A stretch of DNA of 15,180 bases from UBA9547 sp044349205. GTDB taxonomy: Bacteria > Bacteroidota > Bacteroidia > Cytophagales > UBA9547. The stretch lies in the NCBI GenBank assembly GCA_044349205.1, contig JBIKRJ010000038.1:1-15180 (forward strand). The letters are read 5' to 3'. Both the position numbers and the translations under genes were made by a program. Below are positions 4,831 to 14,200 of the stretch, one piece after another (the stretch's first letter is position 1; each line of letters opens with the position of its first letter). The notes under the pieces are model-generated. The model was not told the DNA's origin, did not search any database, and saw nothing but the letters and a program-made list of their open reading frames with translations.

Positions 4831-7122
4831 TCAGTTAAGCTGTAGCGGCAATACCCCTTCGTATATTTCGCGAAGCGCGTGCGTGTTGCCAAATAATTCA
4901 TTGTCGACCAAACAGTTGCCATATACCACCGCACCCAAAAGGGTGTAGTCGGCATTCTCCGATTTCAAAAATCCTTCAAATTCGGCTTTATTGTCAGGGT
5001 CTATAGTTACTACCACCCTACTTTGGCTCTCGCCAAAAAGGAAAGCATCCTTTCGGTAATTGGCATCGGTTGCAATATCAAAGCCCATATCGTTGGGGAA
5101 AGAAGATTCGGCCAAGGCAACAAATAGCCCTCCCTCTGAAACGTCGTGCGCCGAACGTAACAACTTTCTTTTAATCAACTGGCTTACCATTTGCTGCACC
5201 TTGTATTCATAATCCAGGTCGAACCAAGGAGATGGCGAGTCTTTTACCCCCAAATGATTGTACAAATATTCAGAACTAGAAATACAATTTTTGGAAGTAC
5301 CCACTAGGTAAATGAGGTCGCCGGGCGCTTTGAAATCGAGTGTCATGTGGTCTTGCATGTTTTGCAGCAAGCCCAGCATGCCAATGGTAGGAGTAGGATG
5401 CACCGGCCCTTGGTCTGACGATTGGTTGTAAAAACTCACATTGCCTCCCGTTACGGGTGTATTGAATTTTTCACAAGCTTTTTTCATGCCTAAAATGGCA
5501 TTTACAAACTGCCAATACACTTCGGGGTTGTAGGGATTGCCAAAATTGAGGTTGTTGGTAATGGCTACCGGCAAGGCGCCCGAACACACCACGTTGCGCG
5601 CCGATTCGGCTACGGCAATGGCACAGCCCTCTTCAGGATTGGCATTCACATAACGAGAATTGCAATCGACGGTAATGGCAATGGCTTTTTGCGTGCCTTT
5701 CACATTGACCACCGCCGCATCGGAAGGGGCATTGGTGGTGAGTGTAGAAGTGCCTATCATGGAGTCGTATTGCTGATATATCCAACGCTTAGACGCAATG
5801 TTGGGCAAAGCCAGCAATGCTTTGGCTACTTCAGCATAGTCGCTTGGCTGAGCAATTTGCTCGATATCGAACTTTTGAAATTCTTTGAAATAAGACGGCT
5901 CGCGATATTCGCGGTGATATACTGGAGCGCCACCTCCTAACACTAGGTCGTGGGCGGGGACATTGGCTACCAAGTATTGGTTAACAGTTGACAGTTGACA
6001 GTTGACAGGGTTTGCGAAATGGGCTTCGAAAACATGGTCCAGTTCTTTTGGCACACCGTGGTAGAAATGCAAACGCTGTTCTTTTACCACCACTCCTATT
6101 TGGGCGCAATGCAAATCCCATTTGTCGAAAATGGCTTTTACTTCTGCCTCTTTTCCTTTTTGAATCACTACCAACATCCTTTCTTGCGACTCGGAGAGTA
6201 GTATTTCCCAAGGTTGCATGTTCTCTTGGCGAGTGGGTACACGGTCTAGCCACACATCCATGCCGTGTTCGCCTTTGGCGCTCATTTCGGAAGTGGAGCA
6301 AATAATGCCAGCCGCGCCCATGTCCTGAATGCCAATCACATACCCTGTATCGATTACTTCGAGCGAAGCTTCCAACAATAATTTTTCCTGAAAAGGGTCG
6401 CCCACTTGTACCGCAGGCAGTTTGTCGGTCGATTTTTCGGTAATGTCTTCAGAGGCAAAAGAAGCTCCCCCTATACCGTCTTTGCCGGTGGCCGAACCCA
6501 CTATATAAACTGGATTTCCTACCCCATAAGAGGTGGCTTTGGCTACTTTGTCGGTTTTTACGATGCCCGCCGAAAACGCATTCACGAGCGGGTTCACATT
6601 GTAGCAATCGTCGAAATAGACTTCGCCACCCACCGTGGGTATGCCAAAGGCATTTCCGTAGCTGCTAATGCCTTTTACCACGCCACGCACCAGCCACTTC
6701 GTTTTTTCAGACTCTATATTGCCAAATCGTAAAGAATTCAATTGGGCAATGGGTCGCGCACCCATAGTAAAAATATCTCGGTTGATACCGCCCACCCCTG
6801 TGGCAGCCCCTTGAAATGGTTCAAGAGCCGAAGGGTGGTTGTGCGATTCTATCTTAAAACTACAAGCCAAGCCATCGCCTATATCGACCAGGCCTGCATT
6901 CTCTTCGCCTGCTTTTGCGAGCATGAGAGGCGAGTCTTTGGGCAATTTTTTCAACCAAACAATCGAGTTTTTATAACAGCAATGCTCGCTCCACATCACA
7001 GAAAAGATGCACAGTTCGTTGAAATTGGGAGTGCGGCCAAGTATTTCTTTAATTCTCTCAAACTCCGATTCTAACAAACCAAGTTTTTTGGCGGTATCAA
7101 AAGTGGGCAATTGGTTTTCCAA
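4831..7122 (-). CDS. purL: Phosphoribosylformylglycinamidine synthase, small PurL type
   Basis: PurL converts formylglycinamide ribonucleotide to the amidine using ATP and ammonia from glutamine, in purine synthesis. At 763 residues it is the small type, which works with separate PurS and PurQ (not in this window) rather than the roughly 1300-residue fused form. Motifs seen include MWSEHCCYK (about 43-51), KIESHNHPSA (90-99, with the catalytic histidine region), NRDIFTMGARP, LGGGAPVYHREYREP, VTGGNVSFYNQ and SAHDVSEGGLFVALAES. These fit two PurM/AIRS-like halves. The start is a TTG at 7122-7120: no in-frame ATG occurs between the upstream stop and the conserved N-terminus. Residues about 370-381, between the halves, are encoded by a heptanucleotide tandem repeat. 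Confidence 0.97.
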   Translation of the reverse strand: MENQLPTFDTAKKLGLLESEFERIKEILGRTPNFNELCIFSVMWSEHCCYKNSIVWLKKLPKDSPLMLAKAGEENAGLVDIGDGLACSFKIESHNHPSALEPFQGAATGVGGINRDIFTMGARPIAQLNSLRFGNIESEKTKWLVRGVVKGISSYGNAFGIPTVGGEVYFDDCYNVNPLVNAFSAGIVKTDKVAKATSYGVGNPVYIVGSATGKDGIGGASFASEDITEKSTDKLPAVQVGDPFQEKLLLEASLEVIDTGYVIGIQDMGAAGIICSTSEMSAKGEHGMDVWLDRVPTRQENMQPWEILLSESQERMLVVIQKGKEAEVKAIFDKWDLHCAQIGVVVKEQRLHFYHGVPKELDHVFEAHFANPVNCQLSTVNQYLVANVPAHDLVLGGGAPVYHREYREPSYFKEFQKFDIEQIAQPSDYAEVAKALLALPNIASKRWIYQQYDSMIGTSTLTTNAPSDAAVVNVKGTQKAIAITVDCNSRYVNANPEEGCAIAVAESARNVVCSGALPVAITNNLNFGNPYNPEVYWQFVNAILGMKKACEKFNTPVTGGNVSFYNQSSDQGPVHPTPTIGMLGLLQNMQDHMTLDFKAPGDLIYLVGTSKNCISSSEYLYNHLGVKDSPSPWFDLDYEYKVQQMVSQLIKRKLLRSAHDVSEGGLFVALAESSFPNDMGFDIATDANYRKDAFLFGESQSRVVVTIDPDNKAEFEGFLKSENADYTLLGAVVYGNCLVDNELFGNTHALREIYEGVLPLQLN
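5984..6008 (-). repeat. Heptanucleotide tandem repeat inside purL
   Basis: Plus-strand ACAGTTG occurs three times in a row (5984-6004) followed by a partial fourth copy (ACAG). On the coding strand it reads as repeated CTGTCAA and is translated as VNCQLSTVN within PurL. Three units are 21 nt, so the frame is kept, but gain or loss of one unit would shift it. The segment lies at the linker before the conserved LGGGAPVYHREY motif. Confidence 0.85.
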
Positions 7123-7216
7123 GGTATTCTGAATTTGGTCGCAAAATAACTTAAAAAAACCCGTAGGTAGAAAAAAAGCTTACACTTCCCGCATCAAATA
7201 GTCAAATAAAAAATAA

Positions 7217-7858
7217 TCAATCCCTGAGACAACGGACAGAAAAACCACTCTCCTTGTAGCCGTAGTCTCTGTTCACGTAGCTGTAGTTGTAATTCAGGGT
7301 GCGCTCCCAAGCGTTGTTTGGACTGCCCTCGGAAGAACTCCACCAGAAGCCGTTGTAGCCAATGTAGCCGAATGAACCATCGCCGTAGCGGCAACCGCCC
7401 GGAAGCCCTGAGAAGCCACTGCTGTTGGTCGCCCCTGTATTGGGTTCTTCCCACTGTGTGGTTCCTGTTGTCTTCATTTTGCCACCCGCCACGGAACGAC
7501 CACCCAAGAAATCGGTCAATGTCGTCCATTCGGCATCGCTGGGTAAGTGCCAGCCCTCTGGCGCAATGCCTCTTGGGTCATTCACGGCATACCAGTTATA
7601 CAGTTTGCCATATTTGGTACCGTTGGCAGGGTCATTGTCGTAATAGCACCAAGCCTGTTTATTAGCTCTTGCATTTCCCCATTCTTCTGCCGTTTTTGCT
7701 TCGGGTATTGGGTCGCCGTTGCGAAACTTGTCCACATTTAGGTTTTCGGCCATCCATACTTGGTTCCCGATTTTCACTTCTTTAATAAAACCACCACAAG
7801 ATGTTAGCAACATGGTAGCAGCAAAGGATAGACTTAAAATTAATCTTACTTTTTTCAT
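7217..7858 (-). CDS. FISUMP-domain lipoprotein
   Basis: The 213-residue product starts with a lipoprotein signal peptide (MKKVRLILSLSFAATMLLTSC), with the lipobox cysteine at 21. The rest is a single domain of the Fibrobacter succinogenes major paralogous type: IGNQVWMAENLN, CYYDNDPANGTKYGKLYNWYAV, PEGWHLPSDAEWTTL, GFSGLPGGCRYGDGSF, FWWSSSEGS and a final GFSVRCLRD. Such domains occur in many copies on surface lipoproteins and secreted proteins of Fibrobacteres and Bacteroidota. Their function is not established. The glycine after the cysteine gives no strong inner-membrane retention signal, so an outer-membrane location is likely. It is followed 94 bases later by purL in the same direction, with no clear terminator between. 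No consensus promoter was found upstream. Confidence 0.9.
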   Translation of the reverse strand: MKKVRLILSLSFAATMLLTSCGGFIKEVKIGNQVWMAENLNVDKFRNGDPIPEAKTAEEWGNARANKQAWCYYDNDPANGTKYGKLYNWYAVNDPRGIAPEGWHLPSDAEWTTLTDFLGGRSVAGGKMKTTGTTQWEEPNTGATNSSGFSGLPGGCRYGDGSFGYIGYNGFWWSSSEGSPNNAWERTLNYNYSYVNRDYGYKESGFSVRCLRD

Positions 7859-8046
7859 AGCGCTATTTTACTTTAAAAACTAAAATTATAAGAACTTAAA
7901 AAAATTAATCGAATAATTTTTGCAAGTTCAATCCTACGATGAGATTTATTTTTGTTGGGTGACAACCCTTTCATTACACCATTATCGCTTCATTTGCAAA
8001 AGTTGGCACTTTTCACCCTTCTGTACAAAAAAACAATCGGCTAAAA

Positions 8047-8688
8047 TTACTCTTCTATAAAAGTGAGGGCATAGCCATCCCTAATCATGTAGTGCATTTG
8101 GTATACCCATTTTTGGCTTCCAAGATCTATTTCGGCACTCATCAAGCCTTCTTTTTGATAAGGAAAGGCACGAACAAATAAGTTTTCCCTGAAGTGTAAT
8201 CCACGACCAGGATATATTTTGTATAGGGTTTCTTTGGCACACCACAGCAGCGTAAGCTTTTCTAAATCTGTTTGGCAAAATTCTTGTTCTTCGTCTGAAA
8301 GGAACTTTGAAGCCAGCTTTAACAACTTGTGCGAAACAAGTTCGATGTCTATTGCCGTTTTGTTTTCGGGATCCACGACAGCCGTAGCATAATCGTGAGA
8401 ATGCGAAAGGGAGATTTGGTAACGCGAACCGACCAGTGTAGGTTTCAAATCGCTTTCCTTTATTACGCCTTTGTATGCTATGCCATAGAAGCGCAATAGT
8501 TCCTTCAACACCAACCTGCCGGCCACAAACTCTTTCTTCTTCTTTTCATGGCCCACCCTATCCAAATAGCTAGCATCTACGTCATTGATTTCCAACGCAT
8601 CTACCAATTGCTCTAAACTTTCGGTAATATGCCAAAGCCCCCAGCCCAGGTTGGAACGTGAAAAATATTTTTTTTCTACTAATGGCAC
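8047..8688 (-). CDS. 4'-phosphopantetheinyl transferase, Sfp type
   Basis: The enzyme moves the phosphopantetheine arm from coenzyme A to a serine on acyl or peptidyl carrier proteins. The 213-residue length fits the pseudo-dimeric Sfp class rather than the short AcpS class. Visible motifs are ISLSHSHDYA (92-101), the metal-binding AIDIE (D114, E116), and LLWCAKETLYK (W149, K152, E153, K157). The start is a GTG at 8688-8686 (M-PLVEKKYFS): no in-frame ATG is available between the upstream stop and the conserved domain. It has its own promoter and is divergent from the WD40 gene. No polyketide, peptide or fatty-acid synthase gene is adjacent, so the partner carrier protein cannot be named. The 188-base gap downstream (7859-8046) shows no gene and only a weak AT-rich hairpin at 7998-8013. 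Confidence 0.9.
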   Translation of the reverse strand: MPLVEKKYFSRSNLGWGLWHITESLEQLVDALEINDVDASYLDRVGHEKKKKEFVAGRLVLKELLRFYGIAYKGVIKESDLKPTLVGSRYQISLSHSHDYATAVVDPENKTAIDIELVSHKLLKLASKFLSDEEQEFCQTDLEKLTLLWCAKETLYKIYPGRGLHFRENLFVRAFPYQKEGLMSAEIDLGSQKWVYQMHYMIRDGYALTFIEE

Positions 8689-8725
8689 TGTAGTGGTAGT
8701 GAATTGAAACCCTTTGACATAATTA

Positions 8726-8753
8726 CAAAGTTAAACACAAAACATTCCCTCAA
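8726..8753 (-). promoter_or_regulatory. Probable promoter of the phosphopantetheinyl transferase gene
   Basis: On the minus strand TAACTTTG (8733-8726) fits the Bacteroidota -7 element exactly. TTTTG ends at 8751, giving a spacer of 17 nt, which is shorter than the usual 19 but within the accepted range. Transcription would start near 8720, about 32 nt before the GTG. Confidence 0.5.
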
Positions 8754-8785
8754 AAGATTGAAATTTGAAGTTTGGAAAAAACAGC

Positions 8786-9694
8786 ATGGTGCAAATAACA
8801 AAATTGGGCACATACACGGGCCATCGCGACTGTGTGTACACGTTGGAAAAATCGGAAAATGAGCACACTTTTTTCTCGTCGGGAGGCGATGGAATGGTGG
8901 TAAAATGGGACTTTCTAAATCCCGACCAAGGTGAAGTGGTGGCGAAAGTGGACAATTCTGTTTATGCCCTACAATATCTACCCCAATACAACTGGCTTGT
9001 AGTTGGGCAAAACTTCAAGGGATTGCACGTTATAAGCATACAAGAAAAATCCGAAATAAGGCATTTACAGTTTACTGAATCTGCCATTTTTGACATTTTG
9101 GCCACCCCCACCCAGCTCGTGGCCGCTACTGGCGACGGCAAGGTGTTTGTTTTCAAGCTACCCGATTTTTCTATCGAAACCATTTTCAACTTTTCCGACA
9201 AAAGCGCACGGTGTTTGGCCTTCGATGCGGCGAGCCAGCATTTGGCCATTGGGTACAGCGACCACTCCATTCGAATTGTGCAAGAAGGCGTTTTGTTGAA
9301 AGAAATTTTCGCACATTCCAATTCAGTATTTTCTTTGGCGTATTCGCCCGATGGCTCCGAGCTTCTTTCGGCTGGCAGAGACGCCCATTTGAAAATACAC
9401 AACACCCAAAACGACTATGCCTCAAAAGAAAGTATTGTGGCCCACATGTACGCCATAAATCATTTGACCTACAGCCCAAACGGCTTGTTTTATGCCACAG
9501 CCAGCATGGACAAGTCGATAAAACTTTGGGATGCCAAAACTCACAAACTGCTGAAAGTAATTGACAAATCGAGACATGCAGGGCATGGTACTTCGGTAAA
9601 TAAGTTACTTTGGACTAAACATGAGGGTTTTTTGGTAAGTGTAAGCGACGACAGAACCGTTTCGGTGTGGAACGTGGGCTATGACCAGTCGTAA
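8786..9694 (+). CDS. WD40 repeat protein, seven-bladed propeller
   Basis: The 302-residue product has no signal peptide or membrane segment and is probably cytosolic. Seven WD40-like blades can be counted, including TGHRDCVYTLE...DGMVVKWD at the start, HSNSVFSLAYSPDGSELLSAGRDAHLKIHN, HMYAINHLTYSPNGLFYATASMDKSIKLWD and GTSVNKLLWTKHEGFLVSVSDDRTVSVWN at the end. That makes a complete propeller, a scaffold for protein-protein contacts, with no catalytic domain fused. I start at the ATG (8786), which gives MVQITKLGTYTGH. A TTG seven codons upstream is possible but less likely. It is the first gene of a plus-strand series leading to an exported protein and a hybrid kinase. The binding partner is unknown. 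Confidence 0.9.
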   Translation: MVQITKLGTYTGHRDCVYTLEKSENEHTFFSSGGDGMVVKWDFLNPDQGEVVAKVDNSVYALQYLPQYNWLVVGQNFKGLHVISIQEKSEIRHLQFTESAIFDILATPTQLVAATGDGKVFVFKLPDFSIETIFNFSDKSARCLAFDAASQHLAIGYSDHSIRIVQEGVLLKEIFAHSNSVFSLAYSPDGSELLSAGRDAHLKIHNTQNDYASKESIVAHMYAINHLTYSPNGLFYATASMDKSIKLWDAKTHKLLKVIDKSRHAGHGTSVNKLLWTKHEGFLVSVSDDRTVSVWNVGYDQS

Positions 9695-9747
9695 GTACTT
9701 CCGTTTATCCCTCATTAACCGTAAGTTTGAAAAACAAGAATGAGCAA

Positions 9748-11214
9748 ATGCGCCTAAATGCTTTTTTGTGCTTTTTTTTCCTGCCGTTTGCCCTTGCGGC
9801 GCAAACGGTATTGGGCAACTATTACCTAAAAAACAAGCCAACCGATTTTGCTTACAAAGTAAGCCGACCACAAAAACCGGTGAAACTGCTTTTCCAAAAC
9901 GATTCAGAATATGAGGTGCTTTGTTTCGATTCCAGCTTCGCCACAAGCAATAGTTTGGTGTACAAACAAGTAGAAAAAAACAACCGTTTTGTGAGCAGTT
10001 TAGAAACCGACAGCCTGCTTAGCCTCTATTTTATCAACATCAAAACGGGCTATTTTTATTCACTCACGACACGCTTTTCAGACTCCAGTTTTGTATGGAA
10101 AGAACTTTTTCGCGAACAGGACAAAGAACATTTTCTAAAAGCAATTCCCTTTAAAAATACGCTGTGCGCTTTGAGTGTGAACGAAGTGAACAACGAAATG
10201 ATAATCAAGAAATTTAATCATACTCGCCTTGTAAGTACAGATACTTTTCAAATCGAATTTCCGCTTTTCATGTCGGCTTTGAAATCGAATTTGAACATGC
10301 TGAATCAAGAACCCTTTTCCGACATTGGCATTACCTATGTAGATTATGAAATAGAACAAGACATTTCCAACATATATACCGACCGAAAATTGTATGTGCG
10401 CGACGACAAGCTCATTATGACTTTCGACCAGCTGAACACTTCCCATCTCGTCATCATAGACATGGCCAAAAACAAATCGTACTACAAAAAATTTAGCTTC
10501 AAATTAGAACTGGAAACATCGGCAAGCACTACCAAAGGAAATTCGTTTTTGTACAAAGACTATTTTTTCCGTGTTACTTCCAACGGCCATCAGCTCAATT
10601 TGGCCATCATCGATTTTCGCAATTTTAAACTAATTCGCAACCATAATATTTACGACGACCAGCCCATTGAAATAAAAAACGGCCCGTTGATGTTTGAGGA
10701 AAGCACCAACGGTTCTGTTCCCACTTTGGAGGCCATTAAGACCCCAGAAAAATTTTTCAAAGTAGTGCGCGGCGCCGATTTGGGTGTCACAGCCCGCCAA
10801 ATGCCCATTGGCACATACGAGTTGATTGTAGGTTCGCACATGACGGAAGTGTACCAAAGCCCCGCTTTGAGCGCGCCTATGGGCATGGGATTTGGCATGG
10901 CCGGCATCGGATTTGGAATGGGTGCTGCCGTTATGGATCCGTATTACTATCCCTATGGCATGGGCACAAGGTCATACAATGTCACTATTCAAAAAGCCTA
11001 TTTCCATTCCGTACTTACCGACAAAGAATTTGCCCATGTGCCATTGGTATTGCAACCCAGCTATATCGACCGAAAAAAAGCCTATTGGAAACGATATGTA
11101 AGAATGGGGAAAATGCCTGAAATAGAGGTAGAATACCGCTGGAAGAACAAAATGCATTACGGGTATTGGGACAAGAAAATGTCTAAATTTATGCTTTTGG
11201 AATTTGAACCATAG
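9748..11214 (+). CDS. Exported protein of unknown function with a Met/Gly-rich segment
   Basis: I do not recognise the family of this 488-residue protein. It begins with a clear Sec signal peptide (MRLNAFLCFFFLPFALAAQ), so it is periplasmic or outer-membrane associated. The body, rich in beta-strand-like alternation and aromatic residues, has no catalytic motif that I can identify. Residues about 375-408 form an odd glycine- and methionine-rich stretch (APMGMGFGMAGIGFGMG, then DPYYYPYGMG). The C-terminus (KNKMHYGYWDKKMSKFMLLEFEP) is not a T9SS sorting signal. I choose the ATG at 9748, which puts the signal peptide at the very start; a TTG at 9727 would add seven charged residues. It lies 53 bases after the WD40 gene and 14 bases before the kinase gene. 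Confidence 0.85.
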   Translation: MRLNAFLCFFFLPFALAAQTVLGNYYLKNKPTDFAYKVSRPQKPVKLLFQNDSEYEVLCFDSSFATSNSLVYKQVEKNNRFVSSLETDSLLSLYFINIKTGYFYSLTTRFSDSSFVWKELFREQDKEHFLKAIPFKNTLCALSVNEVNNEMIIKKFNHTRLVSTDTFQIEFPLFMSALKSNLNMLNQEPFSDIGITYVDYEIEQDISNIYTDRKLYVRDDKLIMTFDQLNTSHLVIIDMAKNKSYYKKFSFKLELETSASTTKGNSFLYKDYFFRVTSNGHQLNLAIIDFRNFKLIRNHNIYDDQPIEIKNGPLMFEESTNGSVPTLEAIKTPEKFFKVVRGADLGVTARQMPIGTYELIVGSHMTEVYQSPALSAPMGMGFGMAGIGFGMGAAVMDPYYYPYGMGTRSYNVTIQKAYFHSVLTDKEFAHVPLVLQPSYIDRKKAYWKRYVRMGKMPEIEVEYRWKNKMHYGYWDKKMSKFMLLEFEP

Positions 11215-11228
11215 TTCCAACCAAAATC

Positions 11229-14200
11229 ATGGCTACTACAGAGTTAAAAGAGCGGACAAAAGAAGAATTGCTACAGGAAATTACCGAGCTAAAAAAGCTC
11301 ATTTCCAAGTTGGAAATTGAACATAGCCACTCTTTCCAACCCAATAGCGGCAAGGAAAGCGACTTGCAAAAACTGGTAAACGAAAGCAGCCACGATCTCA
11401 TTTTTGTGCACGATACCGACGGACGTATTTTGGCCTTGAACAAGGTCATTTCGGATTTGCTGCCCGAGCAGAAATTTTCCGACATGCGCGAAATTTTAGT
11501 CCCCAACGTGCGACACCATTTCGATGACTACCTCACACGCATAAAATTGAACAGTTCCGACAAAGGATACATGAAAATTTATGCGCGCGATGGACATGAA
11601 AGAATACTGAAATACAACAACAAGCTAGTGTTGAACGACGATTCCGAACCCATCATTCAGGGTTTGGCGCACGACATTACCGAGCTGTGGGAAGCAAACA
11701 AAAATTTAAAAGCCTCGCATCTTAGCTACAAAGGCCTATTTGATTCGAGCGATGATGCCATTTTTATTCTAGACCAAAAAGGCAAAATTATCAGCGCCAA
11801 CAAAACAGCGCAGGAATCATACAAAAAAGACGAAAAGCGGTTTTTAGGAAAACAATACCTGCAAGTAGCCCTGAAAAACATACCCGAAAGTTTGAAGCTT
11901 AGCTACAAACTGCGTAGGACCTGGAACGGCGACACCCAAAAACTGGAACTGAGCGGCAAACTGCCCAACGACATCCCATTCACGAAAGAAGTAACGCTAA
12001 AAAAGGGGAAGTATTATGGCGAAGACGTCATCATTTGCCAAGAAAGAGACGTGACCGAACGCAAATTGGCCGAGGTCAAAATGCGTAACGAAATAGCCCT
12101 GAAAAAAACAGAGGAAAAACTACACAAGGTTTTTGAGAAAATTAACCTTGTAGGCCTTATTTTAGATAGCAACGAAAAAATAACCTACTCGAACATAGCC
12201 TTGGCACGCCTGCTGGGCAAAAAACCAAAAGAACTAATTGGCAAACGCCCTACCCACATCTTCACGCCCGACAAAAAATACAAACGAGGCGAGTTTTTTC
12301 GCGACATGGCAAACGGTGGCTTCACCAACAAATTTGAGTGGAAGCTTTTGTCGAAATACCAAGACGAGCGCACCTTGCAATTTACAGTAACCCCCATGAC
12401 CAGCCCCATGGGCGAAATTGTGGGTTTGACCATGCTTGGAGAAGACGTTACGGAAAACAAACGTATGGTACGCGCCTTGCGCGAGTCGAACGAAAAACTG
12501 CGTGGTCTATTCGAAAACGCCAATGACCTTATTGTGGGCTTTAGTCCCGATGGAAAAATATCTTTTGTGAACCAGTCGTGGAAAACGACTTTGCTTTTTA
12601 CCGACCAGGACTTGCAAACACTCAAATTTTGGGAAATCATAACCGAAGACTCATTAGGGAAATTTCAAAAATATTTAAACGAAGTAGATGCCAACAAACG
12701 GTCCAATAACATTGACCTAAAATTTCTGACCAAAGAAAAAAAACACGTTTACGCAGTTGGAAGCGTGAGCTGCATTTTTAAAAATGATAAAGTAATTGAA
12801 TACCGAGGTATTTTTTACAACAATACCGATAAGGTAAGAAGCGAACGCAGCCAAAATCTATACAACAGCATTGCGGTGCTTGCCTTGGAAGTTAAAAACT
12901 TAGACACGCTCTTTATGGAAATTCACAAGTTGATGAAAAGCGTTATCGAAGTAAACAATTTTCATGTAGCCTTGTACGAAAAGGATAGCCACAAACTGGA
13001 ATATCCTTATTATGTAGACGAGCAACTAGGGCATTTCACCAACAGCACCGGCGAAAATCGCATAACCTACGACGCCCTCACCGACTATACACTTCGAACA
13101 GGAAAGGCACTTTTCTTGCTCGAAAATCAAATAATACAACTGGCAAGTGAAGGCAAAATAAAATTATCGGGTAGGATACCCAAAATATGGATAGGTGTAC
13201 CCCTAAGCCTGCAAGGAAATATCATTGGGGCCATTGGGGTAAAAAGTTATAACGACATAAACAAATACCGCGAACGCCATTTCAATATGCTCACTTTCGC
13301 TTCAGACCAAATTGCGCTTTCCATTGAAAGAACACGCAGAGAAGGCATGATTCGAAACCAAACCGCCAAACTGAAAGCTATTTTCGAAACCAGCTCTCAC
13401 CTTATTTGGACTGTTACACGCGACAGGGTACTTACTTCTTTCAACCAAAACTATTCGGACGCAGTTTTTCAACAGTATGGCATTAGGCCCGCTATTGGTC
13501 TCACTGTTACCAAAAACATTCCTATACTGGCAGGCGACGAGTTCAAGACTATCGTAAACATTAAATATGACGAAGCATTTGACGGAAACCCGCAACACCT
13601 TGAAACCAAAATAAAATCTATCGACGGGAAAGAGTATTGGTGGGAAAGCTTCTTCAATCCTATTTACGAGCCCGATGGCAGCATCAACGAAGTGTCAATC
13701 ATTTCGCACAACATCACCGAGAAAAAACAAATTGAGCTGGCAGTAATTCAAAGTGAGGAGAAATTCAAAAACATTTTCCTTTCCTTTCAAGACATCTATT
13801 TCAGAAGCGATATTGAAGGCAACATCACCCTTGTAAGCCCTTCTGTATTTGAAATTTGCGGTTTTACGCCCAAAGAACTACAAAGCAGAAACATTTCCGA
13901 GCTATACACAAGCCAAAATAAACAAACGAGACTTATCAGAGAACTTCTGACCACAGGTTCAGTACGCAACTACGAGATAAATCTGCTTAAAAAAGACGGT
14001 ACTTACCTGAATTGTATTTCACATTTGCGCATCATTTATCAAAACCAAAAACCAGTTTCTATTGCAGGTGTGGTGCGCGACATTACCGAACTGAAAAAAG
14101 CCTCTGAAGAAATTTTGCAGGCGAAAGAATTGGCCGAACGTTCGTTGAAAGTAAAAGAAGTGTTTTTGGCCAATATGAGCCACGAAATTCGCACGCCCAT

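Noticed and set aside
5981..6305. Several open frames on both strands around the purL heptamer repeat
   Set aside because: All overlap the conserved PurL frame and are low-complexity shadows of it.
7998..8013. Hairpin AAAAGT-TGGC-ACTTTT as a terminator for the phosphopantetheinyl transferase gene
   Set aside because: The stem is only 6 bp and AT-rich, and no T-run follows on the minus strand.
8962..9564. Open frames in other phases across the WD40 gene
   Set aside because: The seven regular WD40 blades show which frame is real.
9722..9729. TAAGTTTG as a -7 promoter element for the exported-protein gene
   Set aside because: The -7 match is perfect, but no TTG occurs 17-23 nt upstream, so I do not call a promoter; cotranscription with the WD40 gene is as likely.
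12185..12640. Minus-strand open frame of 151 residues
   Set aside because: It is antisense to PAS domains three and four of the hybrid kinase, has no recognisable domain, and the plus-strand frame is clearly coding.
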